From Oerskovia enterophila (GTDB lineage Bacteria; Actinomycetota; Actinomycetes; Actinomycetales; Cellulomonadaceae), in the NCBI RefSeq assembly GCF_001692445.1, contig NZ_MAQA01000018.1, positions 1-64,000 of the forward strand: 64,000 nt of DNA, in the 5' to 3' direction. A program made the translations under genes and the position numbers. A model generated the notes under the pieces. That model was not told the origin of the DNA. It saw nothing but the letters and a program-made list of their open reading frames with translations, and searched no databases. Shown piece by piece: positions 17,451 to 26,661 of this stretch; position 1 is the first letter of the stretch; each line of letters starts with the position of its first letter.

Positions 17451-18500
17451 ATGCGAGCAACACTCATGTACGGCGCCGGCGACGTCCGCATCGAGACCGT
17501 CCCCGACCCCGTCCTCCAGCAGCCCACCGACGCCATCGTGCGCGTCGTGCGGGCGTGCGTCTGCGGGTCGGACCTGCACCCCTACCACTCCATGCCCGGC
17601 TCAGCCCAGGGCAACCCGATGGGCCACGAGCTCATCGGCGTCGTCGAGGAGACCGGCAGCGCCGTGACGAACGTCAGGAAGGGCGACTTCGTCATCGCCC
17701 CGTTCGCGTTCTCCGACAACACCTGCGTGTTCTGCCGTGAAGGATTCCAGACCTCCTGCGTGCACGGCGGATGGTACGGCTCCCCCGAGACGGGTGGCCT
17801 GCAGGCCGAGCTCGCCCGCATCCCGTTGGCCGACGGCAGCCTCGTCGTCGTCCCCGACGTCGACCCGGCGACCGCCGACGAGGGACTGCTGAACTCCCTG
17901 CTCACCCTGTCCGACGTGTACCTCACCGGCTACCACGCGGCGCACATGGCACAGGTGCAGCCCGGCCAGATCGTCACCGTGATCGGTGATGGCGCCGTGG
18001 GGCTCTCCGCCGTGCTCGCCGCCAAGCAGCTCGGCGCGGAGCGGATCATCCTCATGGGCCGGCACGCCGCGCGCACCGACCTGGGGCGTGAGTTCGGCGC
18101 GACCGACGTCGTCGCTGAGCGTGGCGCCGAGGGCATCAGCAAGGTCATGGACCTCACCGGAGGCGAAGGCTCGCACGCCGTGCTCGAGGCCGTGGGCCAC
18201 ATGCCCGCCTACGAGCAGGCCTACGGCGTCGTGCGCCCCGGCGGGATCATCTCCCGCGTCGGCGTCCCCCAGTACGAGGACGCCCCCGTCGGTTTCGGGT
18301 CCCTGTTCGGCAAGAACGCACGCCTCGCCGGCGGCCCCGCTCCGGTGCGCGCCTACCAGGAGGCCGCGATCACGCAGGTCCTTGCCGGGGAGATCAACCC
18401 AGGCAAGGTGTTCGACGCCACCCTGCCGCTCGAGGACGTCGCCGAGGCCTACCGCCTCATGGACTCCCGCGAGTCCCTCAAGGTCGCCCTGCGGCCCTGA
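17451..18500 (+). CDS. Zinc-dependent alcohol dehydrogenase (MDR superfamily)
   Basis: A 349-residue medium-chain dehydrogenase. Catalytic-zinc residues appear in ACVCGSDLHPYH and GHELIGVVEE. The structural zinc site is altered: NTCVFCREGFQTSC shows three closely spaced cysteines rather than the usual four. The NAD(P) site is VIGDGAVGLSAVLAAKQLGA near residue 175. It belongs to the redox gene run and ends just before a terminator hairpin. Confidence 0.88.
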   Translation: MRATLMYGAGDVRIETVPDPVLQQPTDAIVRVVRACVCGSDLHPYHSMPGSAQGNPMGHELIGVVEETGSAVTNVRKGDFVIAPFAFSDNTCVFCREGFQTSCVHGGWYGSPETGGLQAELARIPLADGSLVVVPDVDPATADEGLLNSLLTLSDVYLTGYHAAHMAQVQPGQIVTVIGDGAVGLSAVLAAKQLGAERIILMGRHAARTDLGREFGATDVVAERGAEGISKVMDLTGGEGSHAVLEAVGHMPAYEQAYGVVRPGGIISRVGVPQYEDAPVGFGSLFGKNARLAGGPAPVRAYQEAAITQVLAGEINPGKVFDATLPLEDVAEAYRLMDSRESLKVALRP

Positions 18501-18505
18501 CCACC

Positions 18506-18535
18506 AGAGGGTGGGCGCCCCGGCGCCCACCCTCT
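18506..18535 (+). terminator. Hairpin terminator after the alcohol dehydrogenase
   Basis: A 14-bp perfect inverted repeat (18506-18519 with 18522-18535) and a 2-base centre, followed by TTCCCG, 5 bases after the dehydrogenase stop. It separates the reductase/dehydrogenase run from the carboxymuconolactone-decarboxylase gene. Confidence 0.7.
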
Positions 18536-18573
18536 TCCCGTTCTGTGTCCCCGACCCCGCCCGAGGAGTGGTC

Positions 18574-19329
18574 ATGGCTCCCACACCGTCCGCACGCGCC
18601 CACCACGACGACCTGGTCCCCGACCACGTCTCGACGCTCGCCCGGACCGACCCCGAGCTCGTCGAGTGCTTCGACAGCTTCGCGTTCGGCGAGGTGCAGC
18701 GCGACGCACCCCTGCCGGTGCGCACCCGGCTCATGGTCCAGCTCGCCGCGCTCATCGCCTGCGGTGCCGTGAACGAGTACCGCACGATGGCCGGCGCCGC
18801 ACTGACCGTCGGCATCACGCCGGTCGAGGTCAAGGAGGTCGTCTACCAGGCGGTGCCGTACGTCGGCATGGGCCGCGTGCTCGACTTCCTGCACGCGACG
18901 AACACCCTCCTGACCGAGCACGGCGTGAGCCTGCCGCTGCCCGGCCAGTCGACGACGACCCCCGACACCCGCAAGGAGGCCGGGCTCGCGGTGCAGAAGC
19001 AGATCGTCGGCGCTGCGGCCGTCGACGCGATGTACGCGAACGCGCCGGCCGACGAGCAGCACATCCAGCGGTACCTGTCCGCGAACTGCTTCGGCGATCA
19101 CTACACCCGCGACGGGGTCGACGTGCCCACGCGCGAGCTGCTCACCCTCGCCGTGCTGATCGCCCTCGGCGGCGCCGAGCCCCAGGTCGCCGGTCACGTC
19201 CGCGCCAACCTCAACGTCGGGAACGACCGCGCCACGCTCCTGGCGGTCATCACCCAGCTGCTGCCCTACGTGGGCTACCCGCGCACCCTCAACGCGCTGC
19301 GCGCGCTGGACGAGCACGCCCCCGCCTGA
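18574..19329 (+). CDS. Carboxymuconolactone decarboxylase family protein, two CMD domains
   Basis: A 251-residue protein with two tandem CMD domains, N-terminal about residues 20-110 and C-terminal about 150-240. Each carries the RTRLMVQLAALIACGA- or TRELLTLAVLIALGG-type helix and a YVG.G or YVGYPR segment. The CxxC of the peroxidase AhpD is missing; only single cysteines are seen, so AhpD activity is unlikely. A GAGGAG ribosome binding site lies before the ATG. Such doubled CMD proteins often accompany redox gene sets; role unknown. Confidence 0.8.
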   Translation: MAPTPSARAHHDDLVPDHVSTLARTDPELVECFDSFAFGEVQRDAPLPVRTRLMVQLAALIACGAVNEYRTMAGAALTVGITPVEVKEVVYQAVPYVGMGRVLDFLHATNTLLTEHGVSLPLPGQSTTTPDTRKEAGLAVQKQIVGAAAVDAMYANAPADEQHIQRYLSANCFGDHYTRDGVDVPTRELLTLAVLIALGGAEPQVAGHVRANLNVGNDRATLLAVITQLLPYVGYPRTLNALRALDEHAPA

Positions 19330-19413
19330 GCAGGCGAGGCGCCGCCGCACCATCGATCCTGAGGGGACGTGCAGGACCGCCGACATGGCCCCTGACCACG
19401 AAGGAGCAGCATC

Positions 19414-19779
19414 ATGAGCGACTGGAACTCCGCCGAACTTGCGGCCATCGACGCCGACGGCGAGCTACGCGTCGCCGCGCACCGCCCCGACGGGACACTG
19501 CGTACCCCCCGCATCGTGTGGCACGTCGTCGTCGACGACCATCTGTACATCCGCTCCGTGCGGGGCACCGACGGCGCCTGGTACCGCGGCGTGCAGCGCA
19601 CCGGCACGGGTCAGATCGACTCCGGTGGAATCCGCACCGACGTGACCTTCGTCCGCGACGACAGCCATGACGACGCCATCGATGCCGCCTACCGCGCCAA
19701 GTACGGCGACGGCTCGGCCGTCGACCACATCACGGCACCCGCCGCACGGGCCACCACGCTGCGCGTCGAACCCGCCTGA
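19414..19779 (+). CDS. DUF2255 family protein
   Basis: A 121-residue protein that reads as DUF2255, a split-barrel family related to flavin-binding oxidoreductases. Typical segments are IVWHVVVDDHLYIRSVRGTD (about residues 34-53) and YRAKYGDG (about 92-99). It follows the CMD gene by 84 bases with a GAAGGAG ribosome binding site, so it probably belongs to the same unit. No function is known. Confidence 0.75.
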   Translation: MSDWNSAELAAIDADGELRVAAHRPDGTLRTPRIVWHVVVDDHLYIRSVRGTDGAWYRGVQRTGTGQIDSGGIRTDVTFVRDDSHDDAIDAAYRAKYGDGSAVDHITAPAARATTLRVEPA

Positions 19780-19957
19780 CCACCTGCCGATCCGAGCGCC
19801 GCCGCCAGCCCCGTGGCGGCGGCCCGGCTCGTCGGCACGTTGCCGAGAGGGCGGCAGGCTCCTCGCGCTCGATCGTCCTGCCACGGTAGGACCCCGTGGC
19901 ACTCGCGTCCGACGACGGGGTGACGCCCGGACGCGAGCGCGCGCCTACCGTCGGGGT

Positions 19958-20647
19958 GTGCCCGACTCGACCTCGCTCCACGAACCCCTCGACCGCTCGC
20001 CCTTCGCACCGGTCCGTTCCCACAGACCTGGGGCGCCCACCGGACAGCCCTGGTCACGTGGCGCCGTCGTGCTCGTCACAAGCTTCCTGCTCGGGGGACT
20101 CACGTCCTTCGCCCAGGGCCTCCTGCCCGACGCCGCAGCTCCCTTCGCGAACTCCGCGAGCGGCTGGACCCTGCTCACGGCGCTCCTCGTCGCCTGGGTG
20201 GCGGGCGACCCGCGGGCCCGGACGTGGCACGCCGCAGTGTTCGGAGCCGCGAGCTTCGTGCTGCTCGTCGTCGGCTACACCGTCGCCGCCGACGTCCGCG
20301 GGTTCGTCTACGACCCGGTGCTGTTCGGGGTCGTCGGCCTGCTCGTCGGTCCGTTCGTCGGTCTCGGAGCGGCGTGGCTGCGCGAGACGGGCGTACGCGC
20401 CGCCCTGGGCACAGCGCTGCTCGCGGGGATCGGCCTCGGCGAGTCGGTGTACGGGCTGACAACCGTGGTGGAGACGACGGGAGCCGGCTACTGGGTCGCG
20501 ATCGGTCTCGTGTCGCTCGTCCTGCTCGCCGTCATGCTCGGGCGTGCACTCCGCGGCACGCTGCACGTGGCACTGACCACGGCGGGCACCGCCGTCGTCT
20601 GCGCGGCGTTCGTCCTCGCCTACCGCGCACTCGGCACGGCCGGCTGA
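19958..20647 (+). CDS. DUF6518-like seven-helix membrane protein
   Basis: A 229-residue membrane protein with about seven hydrophobic helices, for example GAVVLVTSFLLGGLTSFAQG and VYDPVLFGVVGLLVGPFVGL. The pattern fits the actinobacterial DUF6518 family of unknown function. The GTG start at 19958 lies 6 bases after TACCGT (19946-19951), so translation probably starts on a leaderless message. It is convergent with dnaB, with 64 bases between the stops. Confidence 0.7.
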   Translation: MPDSTSLHEPLDRSPFAPVRSHRPGAPTGQPWSRGAVVLVTSFLLGGLTSFAQGLLPDAAAPFANSASGWTLLTALLVAWVAGDPRARTWHAAVFGAASFVLLVVGYTVAADVRGFVYDPVLFGVVGLLVGPFVGLGAAWLRETGVRAALGTALLAGIGLGESVYGLTTVVETTGAGYWVAIGLVSLVLLAVMLGRALRGTLHVALTTAGTAVVCAAFVLAYRALGTAG

Positions 20648-20711
20648 CCCTGCGTCGACGGCGAGGCCGCCCGCTGCGGCGCGCGACCCGTCACGACAAC
20701 AGACAGACGGG

Positions 20712-23369
20712 CTAAACCTGCATGTCCACGAATCGCGCGTAGTGCCCCTGGAACGCCACGGTGATCGTGTCGGTCGGGCCGTTACGGTGCTTGGCCACGA
20801 TCAGGTCTGCCTCGCCCGCTCGCGGGGACTCCTTCTCGTACGCGTCCTCACGGTGCAGCAGGATGACCATGTCGGCGTCCTGCTCGATGCTGTTGTGGAC
20901 TGCGATGCCGTTGGCCACGAAGTTGTGAGTCCCGACGACCGTCGCGTCGTAGACCGGCTTCTCGCCCTCAGGGGTGATGGACACGACCTCGTCCCACAGC
21001 AGGTCGTTGACCGCCATGATCTCGAGCTCCTCGCTTCCGAGGACGTCCGCGATCTTCCCGAGCCGCTGCCGCGAAGGCGACGCCTTGAACATCGCGCTCC
21101 CGCTGAACTGCGTCCCCATGGCCTCGGCGAACTTCCGGTGCGACATGCCGCGCTCTTCGAGGAGCACACGGACGTCGTCCCACACCTGGCGCGGCACGGT
21201 GTCGACGTTGGTGTTCGCGCGGGTGTCCCGGATGATCTCGAGGAGGCGCTCGGCGGCGGCACCGCGCTCACCGTGGACCCCGATCTCCTGGAGGAAGCGC
21301 CGCTGGTCGTCCACGCCGGAGATGTCGAGCGTGTACCCGGTCCGGTACGCGCCCTTTGGGGTAGCTGTGCGTAGGCGGGTGGAGATGCCGAAGCGCAGCA
21401 ACAGGCGGGACAGACCGTCGACGAGCTGTCGTGAGGTCGAGGCGTAGTAGATGCGGCCGCTGCGGCCGCTGGCGTTGACGGTCACCGAACCGTCGGTCGC
21501 CCAGATGTGCCGGATGAAGAGCGCGATCTGCTCCTTCGGCAGGTGGAACACGGTCGAGGGCACGAACTTCTCGTGGCTCCGCGCTCCGAAGAGTCCCAGG
21601 TCGTCGAGCCACTCGGCGACGGGGTTCCGCTTGCCACGGGCCAGTCGGTAGGGCGCCGGGAGCCGCAGCGTGGTGCAGCGGGCGACCGCGTACTCGTCGC
21701 GGATCGGGGTGATGCCGAAGGCGCCCGCGGCCTCCGAGACGACCGCGAGGTTCTTCTCGTCGATCGACGCGTAGCGGATGGGTTGGCGCTTCACGAACGA
21801 GCCGTCGCCGAGCATGTGCGCGAGCATGACGACCTTGCGGTCGTCCCACGCGACGTTCTGCTCCGGCCCCGGGACGTGGCGGGGCACGCCGAGGCGCGAG
21901 CCCACCTGCAGCTCACCGAGCGGCGTCCAGCCCTCGTACGTGAGGAACGGGTGGTTCGCGGTCGCGCTGATCTCCTTGCCGGAGGCCAGCCTGAGGCGGA
22001 ACGTCTCGCGCGTCCCGGTGGGGAACACGTGCGTGAGGTGGCGTCGTACGTACTGGAGTCGTTCGTTGAGCGCCCACACGGGGACGTCCTTGGCACCGAG
22101 CGCGTAGAGCTCGCCCATCGTCGTCTCGGCGCCCGTGTCCGCTCGCAGGATCCTGGTGTCCTCGGTGAGGCAACCCGACTCACGCAGGTCGCTCATCGCA
22201 GGCTTCTTGTCCGTACGCTGCTCAGCGCCACGGTTCAGCTGCGAGATCGCGATGACCGGCACCTCGAGCTCCTTCGCGAGGAGCTTGAGCGCACGGGAGA
22301 ACTCCGAGACCTCCTGCTGGCGGGACTCGACGCGCTTGCCCGACGTCATGAGCTGGAGGTAGTCGATCACGACGAGCTTGAGGTCGTGCTTCTGCTTGAG
22401 CCGGCGGCACTTGGCGCGGATCTCCATGAGCGACATGTTGGGCGAGTCGTCGATGAACAGCGGCGCCTCGGAGATCTTTCCCATGGTGCCGGCGAGCTTC
22501 TGCCAGTCGTCCTCGCCCATGGAGCCGTTGCGCATCTTCTGCAGGTGGATGCGGGCCTCGGCAGCCAACAGACGCATCGTGATCTCGTTGCGGCTCATCT
22601 CGAGCGAGAACACGACGGAGGTCATGTTGTGCTTGATCGATGCCGACCTGACGATGTCGATTCCCAGCGTGCTCTTCCCGATCGCCGGACGTGCCGCGAT
22701 CACGATCATCTGCCCGGGGTGCAGCCCGTTGGTCAGCCGGTCGAGGTCGGCGAAGCCCGTCGGCACCCCGACCATGCCCTCGCCGCGGTGCCCTGCGGCC
22801 TCGATCTCGTCGACCGTCCCGCCGATGACCTCGCCCAGCACGATGTAGTCCTCGGCCGTGCGGCGCTCGGTGACCGCGTAGACCTCGGCCTGCGCGTTGT
22901 TGACCACGTCGTCGACGTCGCCGCCGTCGGTCGCGTAGCCCAGCTGGACGATCCTGGTCCCGGCCTCGACGAGGCGTCGCAGCACGGCGCGCTCGCGCAC
23001 GATGCGCGCGTAGTAGCCCGCGTTCGCGGCCGTGGGGACCATGGCCATGAGGTCGTGGATGTAAGGCGCGCCACCGATCCTGCCCAGCTCGCCGCGGCGC
23101 GTGAGCTCGGCGACGACCGTGATGGCGTCCGCGGGCTCACCGCGTCCGTAGAGGTCGATGACGACGTCGTAGATCGACTCGTGCGCAGGCTTGTAGAAGT
23201 CGGTGCCGCGGATCTGCTCGATCACGTCCGCGATGGCGTCCTTGGACAGCAGCATGCCTCCGAGCACGCTCTGCTCGGCGGCGATGTCCTGCGGCGGGGT
23301 GCGGTCGAACCCGGGACCGCCGCTGCCTGCGGGCGGTCCAAAGCTCGACTCGAGCTCGTCGATCGACAT
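20712..23369 (-). CDS. dnaB: Replicative DNA helicase DnaB with intein
   Basis: An 885-residue precursor of the hexameric replicative helicase. The N-terminal collar is about residues 25-130 (PPQDIAAEQSVLGGMLLS) and the RecA-like ATPase starts near 200, with Walker A AARPAIGKST at about 225-234 and LVVIDYLQL as Walker B. An intein at residues 400-826 splits the RESG/SIEQDADMV site; the spliced protein would be about 458 residues, normal for DnaB. Helicase function depends on splicing. It is divergent from the MATE gene, with DnaA-box-like sequences in the gap. Confidence 0.96.
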   Translation of the reverse strand: MSIDELESSFGPPAGSGGPGFDRTPPQDIAAEQSVLGGMLLSKDAIADVIEQIRGTDFYKPAHESIYDVVIDLYGRGEPADAITVVAELTRRGELGRIGGAPYIHDLMAMVPTAANAGYYARIVRERAVLRRLVEAGTRIVQLGYATDGGDVDDVVNNAQAEVYAVTERRTAEDYIVLGEVIGGTVDEIEAAGHRGEGMVGVPTGFADLDRLTNGLHPGQMIVIAARPAIGKSTLGIDIVRSASIKHNMTSVVFSLEMSRNEITMRLLAAEARIHLQKMRNGSMGEDDWQKLAGTMGKISEAPLFIDDSPNMSLMEIRAKCRRLKQKHDLKLVVIDYLQLMTSGKRVESRQQEVSEFSRALKLLAKELEVPVIAISQLNRGAEQRTDKKPAMSDLRESGCLTEDTRILRADTGAETTMGELYALGAKDVPVWALNERLQYVRRHLTHVFPTGTRETFRLRLASGKEISATANHPFLTYEGWTPLGELQVGSRLGVPRHVPGPEQNVAWDDRKVVMLAHMLGDGSFVKRQPIRYASIDEKNLAVVSEAAGAFGITPIRDEYAVARCTTLRLPAPYRLARGKRNPVAEWLDDLGLFGARSHEKFVPSTVFHLPKEQIALFIRHIWATDGSVTVNASGRSGRIYYASTSRQLVDGLSRLLLRFGISTRLRTATPKGAYRTGYTLDISGVDDQRRFLQEIGVHGERGAAAERLLEIIRDTRANTNVDTVPRQVWDDVRVLLEERGMSHRKFAEAMGTQFSGSAMFKASPSRQRLGKIADVLGSEELEIMAVNDLLWDEVVSITPEGEKPVYDATVVGTHNFVANGIAVHNSIEQDADMVILLHREDAYEKESPRAGEADLIVAKHRNGPTDTITVAFQGHYARFVDMQV
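20892..22172 (-). other. DnaB intein with LAGLIDADG homing endonuclease domain
   Basis: A 427-residue intein. It begins with Cys (CLTEDTRIL, block A) and ends with HNFVANGIAVHN before Ser+1 of the C-extein, so all splice-junction residues are present. Block B is ISATANHPFLTYEG. The two dodecapeptides are LAHMLGDGSF (about residues 516-525 of the precursor) and HIWATDGSV (about 621-629), both keeping the catalytic Asp, so the endonuclease may still be active. Insertion is between the Gly and Ser of RESGS, a site used by DnaB inteins in other bacteria, including mycobacteria. Confidence 0.95.
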
Positions 23370-23574
23370 GCGGGCCCCTCACTCCCCCGGCACGGCCGGG
23401 TATCGTCCTGCGTCGCACGTCTGTTCTACTCCGGCCCACCGACACGCCTGCGCCCGCATCGTCGAGGGGTATCGCTGGTGGTGCACCGTCGACCGTTCGG
23501 AAGGCCCGAGCATGCGCGACTCAGCGACACTAGATCGCGCTCCCACAGCCCGCAAACGGCCCTGTTCACAGAGG

Positions 23575-23639
23575 TGTGGACAGCCTGTGGACAGAGGCCC
23601 CCATGCTGTTCACAGGCTTGTGGACAACCATGTGGACAA
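23575..23639. promoter_or_regulatory. Cluster of DnaA-box-like sites upstream of dnaB
   Basis: Four copies of TGTGGACAR in one orientation: 23575-23583, 23586-23594 (both TGTGGACAG) and 23619-23627, 23631-23639 (both TGTGGACAA, a perfect TTGTCCACA box on the other strand). TGTTCACA occurs between and beside them. They fill part of the 327-base gap between the divergent dnaB and MATE genes. DnaA control of dnaB or a local DnaA reservoir is plausible. The rest of the gap holds the two promoters. Confidence 0.6.
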
Positions 23640-23696
23640 GTGACCAGTTTTCCCCTGTACAGCCCTGGGAGCAGCCAGTTCACTAGGCTCAGCCAT

Positions 23697-25208
23697 GTGG
23701 ACGAAGAAATTTCCGGCAACACGCCGCCGACACGCCAGCCCTCCCCCGGTCAGGGCGAGGACACCGGTCGTTCACCCCGTTCATCCGAGCACCGCCCCCA
23801 GGACACCCGGGAGGCATCGGCCGCCGCGCAGTCACCTGGTTCGTCCACAGGGCCTGTGGAGACACCCGCCGGGTCCCCGCCCCAGCCTCCCAGCCGTCGC
23901 CTCATCGACAAGCAGATCCTGGCCCTCGCGGTCCCGGCCCTGGGGGCGCTCGTCGCGGAGCCGATCTTCGTGCTCGTGGACAGCGCCGTCGTCGGGCACC
24001 TGGGGACCGCACAGCTCGCCGGGCTCTCCCTCGCGTCCACGGTCCTCCTGACCCTCGTCGGCCTGTGCGTGTTCCTCGCGTACGCGACCACCGCGGCCGT
24101 GGCCCGGCGCATCGGCGCGGGGCACCGGCGCGAGGCGCTCCAGTCCGGCATCGACGGCATGTGGCTCGCGCTCGGGCTGGGCCTCGTGCTCGCCGCCGCC
24201 CTGTGGTTCGGCGGCGGCTGGGCGATCGGCGCGATGGGCGGCACGGGCGAGGTCGCGCACCACGCCCTGGTGTACCTGCGGTGGTCGGGCCTGGGCCTGC
24301 CCGGCATGCTCGTCGTCCTGGCGTCCACGGGCGTGCTGCGCGGACTCCAGGACACCCGCACGCCCCTCTACGTCGCCGCCGGGGGCGCGACGTTCAACGC
24401 GATCCTCAACGTCGTGCTCGTGTACGGCGTGGGCCTCGGCATCGCCGGCTCGGGGATCGGGACCGCCGTCGCCCAGCTGACCATGGGCGCGGTGCTCGGC
24501 GTCGTCGTCGTGCGCGGTGCCCGACGCGAGGGCGCCTCGCTCCGCCCCGCCGCAGGAGGTATCTGGTCCAACGCGCGCGCGGGTGCGCCGCTGTTCGTCC
24601 GCACGCTCTCGCTGCGCCTCGCGATCCTCCTGACGGTCTTCGTCGCGACGGGCCTGGGCGAGGTCACGCTCGCCGGCTACCAGGTGGTCGCGTCGGTGTG
24701 GGGTCTCGCGGCGTTCGCGCTCGACGCCCTCGCGATCGCGGCGCAGGCCCTGGTGGGGCACGGCCTGGGCGCCGGGGACCGGTCGCACGTGCGCTCGGTC
24801 CTGCGCCGCACGCTCCAGTGGGGCGTCGCGGCAGGGGCGCTGCTCGGTCTGGTCATGGCCGTGGGCGGCTGGTGGTTCGCGCTGTTCTTCACGTCCGACC
24901 CCGACGTCCGCACCGCCGTCGCGCTCGGCATGGCCGTGTGCGGGTTGCTGCTGCCCATGGCGGGGTGGGTGTTCGTCCTCGACGGGGTGCTCATCGGGGC
25001 CGGGGACGGCCGCTACCTCGCGTGGGCCGGCATGGTCACGTTCGTCGTGTACGTGCCGTTCGCGCTGGCGGTCCGTGAGCTCGCGCCCGACGGCGCCGCG
25101 GGCCTCGCGTGGCTGTGGGCGGCCTTCGCAGGGGTCTTCATGGCGGCGCGCGCACTCACCACGGGCCTCAGGGCGCGCGGCGACCGGTGGATGGTCACGG
25201 GGGCCTGA
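23697..25208 (+). CDS. MATE family efflux transporter
   Basis: A 503-residue multidrug/toxin exporter of the MATE (DinF-like) group, with 12 predicted helices after a hydrophilic N-terminal tail of about 75 residues. The first helix begins at RRLIDKQILALAVPALGAL, and the internal duplication is visible around GDTRTPLYVAAGGATFNAI-like sequence. The GTG at 23697 is 7 bases after TAGGCT (23684-23689), indicating a leaderless start; the long polar tail means a downstream start is possible. Substrate unknown. It is convergent with rplI. Confidence 0.85.
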   Translation: MDEEISGNTPPTRQPSPGQGEDTGRSPRSSEHRPQDTREASAAAQSPGSSTGPVETPAGSPPQPPSRRLIDKQILALAVPALGALVAEPIFVLVDSAVVGHLGTAQLAGLSLASTVLLTLVGLCVFLAYATTAAVARRIGAGHRREALQSGIDGMWLALGLGLVLAAALWFGGGWAIGAMGGTGEVAHHALVYLRWSGLGLPGMLVVLASTGVLRGLQDTRTPLYVAAGGATFNAILNVVLVYGVGLGIAGSGIGTAVAQLTMGAVLGVVVVRGARREGASLRPAAGGIWSNARAGAPLFVRTLSLRLAILLTVFVATGLGEVTLAGYQVVASVWGLAAFALDALAIAAQALVGHGLGAGDRSHVRSVLRRTLQWGVAAGALLGLVMAVGGWWFALFFTSDPDVRTAVALGMAVCGLLLPMAGWVFVLDGVLIGAGDGRYLAWAGMVTFVVYVPFALAVRELAPDGAAGLAWLWAAFAGVFMAARALTTGLRARGDRWMVTGA

Positions 25209-25229
25209 GGAGGCCTGCCTCGGGAACGC

Positions 25230-25269
25230 CGACGGCCCGGCCCCCTCCGCAGAGGGGACCGGGCCGTCG
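25230..25269. terminator. Bidirectional terminator between MATE and rplI
   Basis: An 11-bp perfect outer stem (25230-25240 with 25259-25269) extended inward by CCCCCTC/GAGGGG pairing. It lies 21 bases after the MATE stop and about 50 bases after the rplI stop on the other strand. Confidence 0.75.
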
Positions 25270-25320
25270 GGTGAGATCTCCGATCCATCCATCCCTCACG
25301 GGACAGGGGCGATCAGTCGA

Positions 25321-25770
25321 TCAGGCAGCCACCACGTTGACCGCGATGTTCGCCGAGACCTCGGCGTGCAGGCGGATGGTGACCGTGTACGAACCGGTCG
25401 ACTTGATCGGCTGGCCGATCTCGATCTTGCGCTTGTCGACGGACGGGCCGCCGACGGCCTTGACGGCCTCGGCGATGTCACCGGTGGTGACAGCGCCGAA
25501 CAGACGGCCGCCCTGGCCCGCCTTGGCCTTCACGACGACAGGCTTCGACTGCAGCGAGTCGCGCGTCGCCTTGGCCTCGTCGAGCGTCGCGATCTCGCGA
25601 GCCTTGCGTGCCTTGCGGATCGCAGAGATCTGCGACTCGGCACCCTTGGACCACCCGGTCGCCAGACCACGGGGCACGAGGAAGTTACGGGCGTACCCGT
25701 CCTTGACCTCGACCACGTCGCCGGGCTCGCCCAGGCCGGTGACCTCGTGGGTCAGAATGAGCTTTGCCAT
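25321..25770 (-). CDS. rplI: 50S ribosomal protein L9
   Basis: A 149-residue L9, normal length. The N-terminal RNA-binding domain shows [20 protein letters not shown] and [14 protein letters not shown]; a long central helix and the C-terminal domain ([19 protein letters not shown]) follow. It is the last gene of the rpsF-ssb-rpsR-rplI operon, 17 bases after rpsR, and the operon ends at the hairpin at 25230-25269. Confidence 0.97.
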   Translation of the reverse strand: MAKLILTHEVTGLGEPGDVVEVKDGYARNFLVPRGLATGWSKGAESQISAIRKARKAREIATLDEAKATRDSLQSKPVVVKAKAGQGGRLFGAVTTGDIAEAVKAVGGPSVDKRKIEIGQPIKSTGSYTVTIRLHAEVSANIAVNVVAA

Positions 25771-25787
25771 GTTCTATCCCCTCTCGA

Positions 25788-26024
25788 TCAGCGTGCGGAC
25801 GACGAGTACGGCAGGAGTGCCATCTCGCGGGCGTTCTTGACGGCACGTGCGATCTGGCGCTGCTCCTGGACGGAGACGCCGGTCACGCGACGGGCACGGA
25901 TCTTCCCGCGGTCGGAGATGAACTTCCGCAGCAGGGTCGTGTCCTTGTAGTCGACCGACTCGATCTTCGCCGACTTCAGGGGGTTGGACTTCTTCTTGGG
26001 CTTGCGCACCACTGGCTTCGCCAT
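25788..26024 (-). CDS. rpsR: 30S ribosomal protein S18
   Basis: A 78-residue S18 with the family core [20 protein letters not shown] and [20 protein letters not shown]. No N-terminal CxxC zinc pair is present, so this is the zinc-independent form, and the only S18 gene seen here. It lies between ssb and rplI with a GGAGCAAC ribosome binding site. Confidence 0.97.
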   Translation of the reverse strand: MAKPVVRKPKKKSNPLKSAKIESVDYKDTTLLRKFISDRGKIRARRVTGVSVQEQRQIARAVKNAREMALLPYSSSAR

Positions 26025-26121
26025 GGTGTTGCTCCTTCACAAGGTGCTATCCCCGGCCGGGGCGAGTGCCGTCGTCGGGCACCTGCCCTGCCGGGAAGGG
26101 TTTGTCTGGGGTGAGCGGTGA

Positions 26122-26661
26122 CTAGAAGGGGGGCTCGTCCGAGAACGAGGCACCACCCGACGACGCGGGGCCAGCCGTGGCCCACGGGTCGTCGTTGCTC
26201 TGCTGGCCACCGCCGGAAGCGCTGAATCCGCCGCCGCCGCTCGAAGCGCCGCCGCCGCCGAAACCGCCGCCACCACCGAAGTTGCCGCCACCCGAGCGCT
26301 GGGCCCGGGTGACCTTCGCGGAGGCGTACTTCAGGGAAGGACCGATCTCCTCCACCTGCAGCTCGACGACCGTGCGCTTCTCCCCCTCGCGGGTCTCGTA
26401 CGAACGCTGGACCAGACGGCCCTGAACGATGACGCGCATGCCCTTGGTCAAGGACTCGGCGACGTTCTCCGCGGCCTCGCGCCAGATCGAGCAGCGCATG
26501 AACAGCGTGTCGCCGTCCTTCCACTCGTTGCTCTGGCGGTCGAAGGTGCGCGGCGTGGACGCCACGGTGAAGTTGGCGACGGCAGCCCCCGCAGGGGTGA
26601 AGCGAAGCTCCGGGTCCCCGGTCAGGTTCCCGACCACCGTTATGACGGTTTCACCAGCCAT
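26122..26661 (-). CDS. ssb: Single-stranded DNA-binding protein
   Basis: A 179-residue SSB. The OB fold covers about residues 1-110 ([20 protein letters not shown] near the start, then [20 protein letters not shown]). A glycine-rich disordered linker and the acidic tip DEPPF, the docking site for replication and repair proteins, end the protein. It is the second gene of the rpsF operon, so SSB supply is tied to ribosomal protein expression. Confidence 0.97.
   Translation of the reverse strand: MAGETVITVVGNLTGDPELRFTPAGAAVANFTVASTPRTFDRQSNEWKDGDTLFMRCSIWREAAENVAESLTKGMRVIVQGRLVQRSYETREGEKRTVVELQVEEIGPSLKYASAKVTRAQRSGGGNFGGGGGFGGGGASSGGGGFSASGGGQQSNDDPWATAGPASSGGASFSDEPPF

Noticed and set aside
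21507-23696. A long open plus-strand frame opposite dnaB that continues into the MATE gene, suggesting a giant fusion
   Set aside because: The part opposite dnaB has no family resemblance and is a GC-rich antisense shadow; the MATE protein has its own start at 23697.
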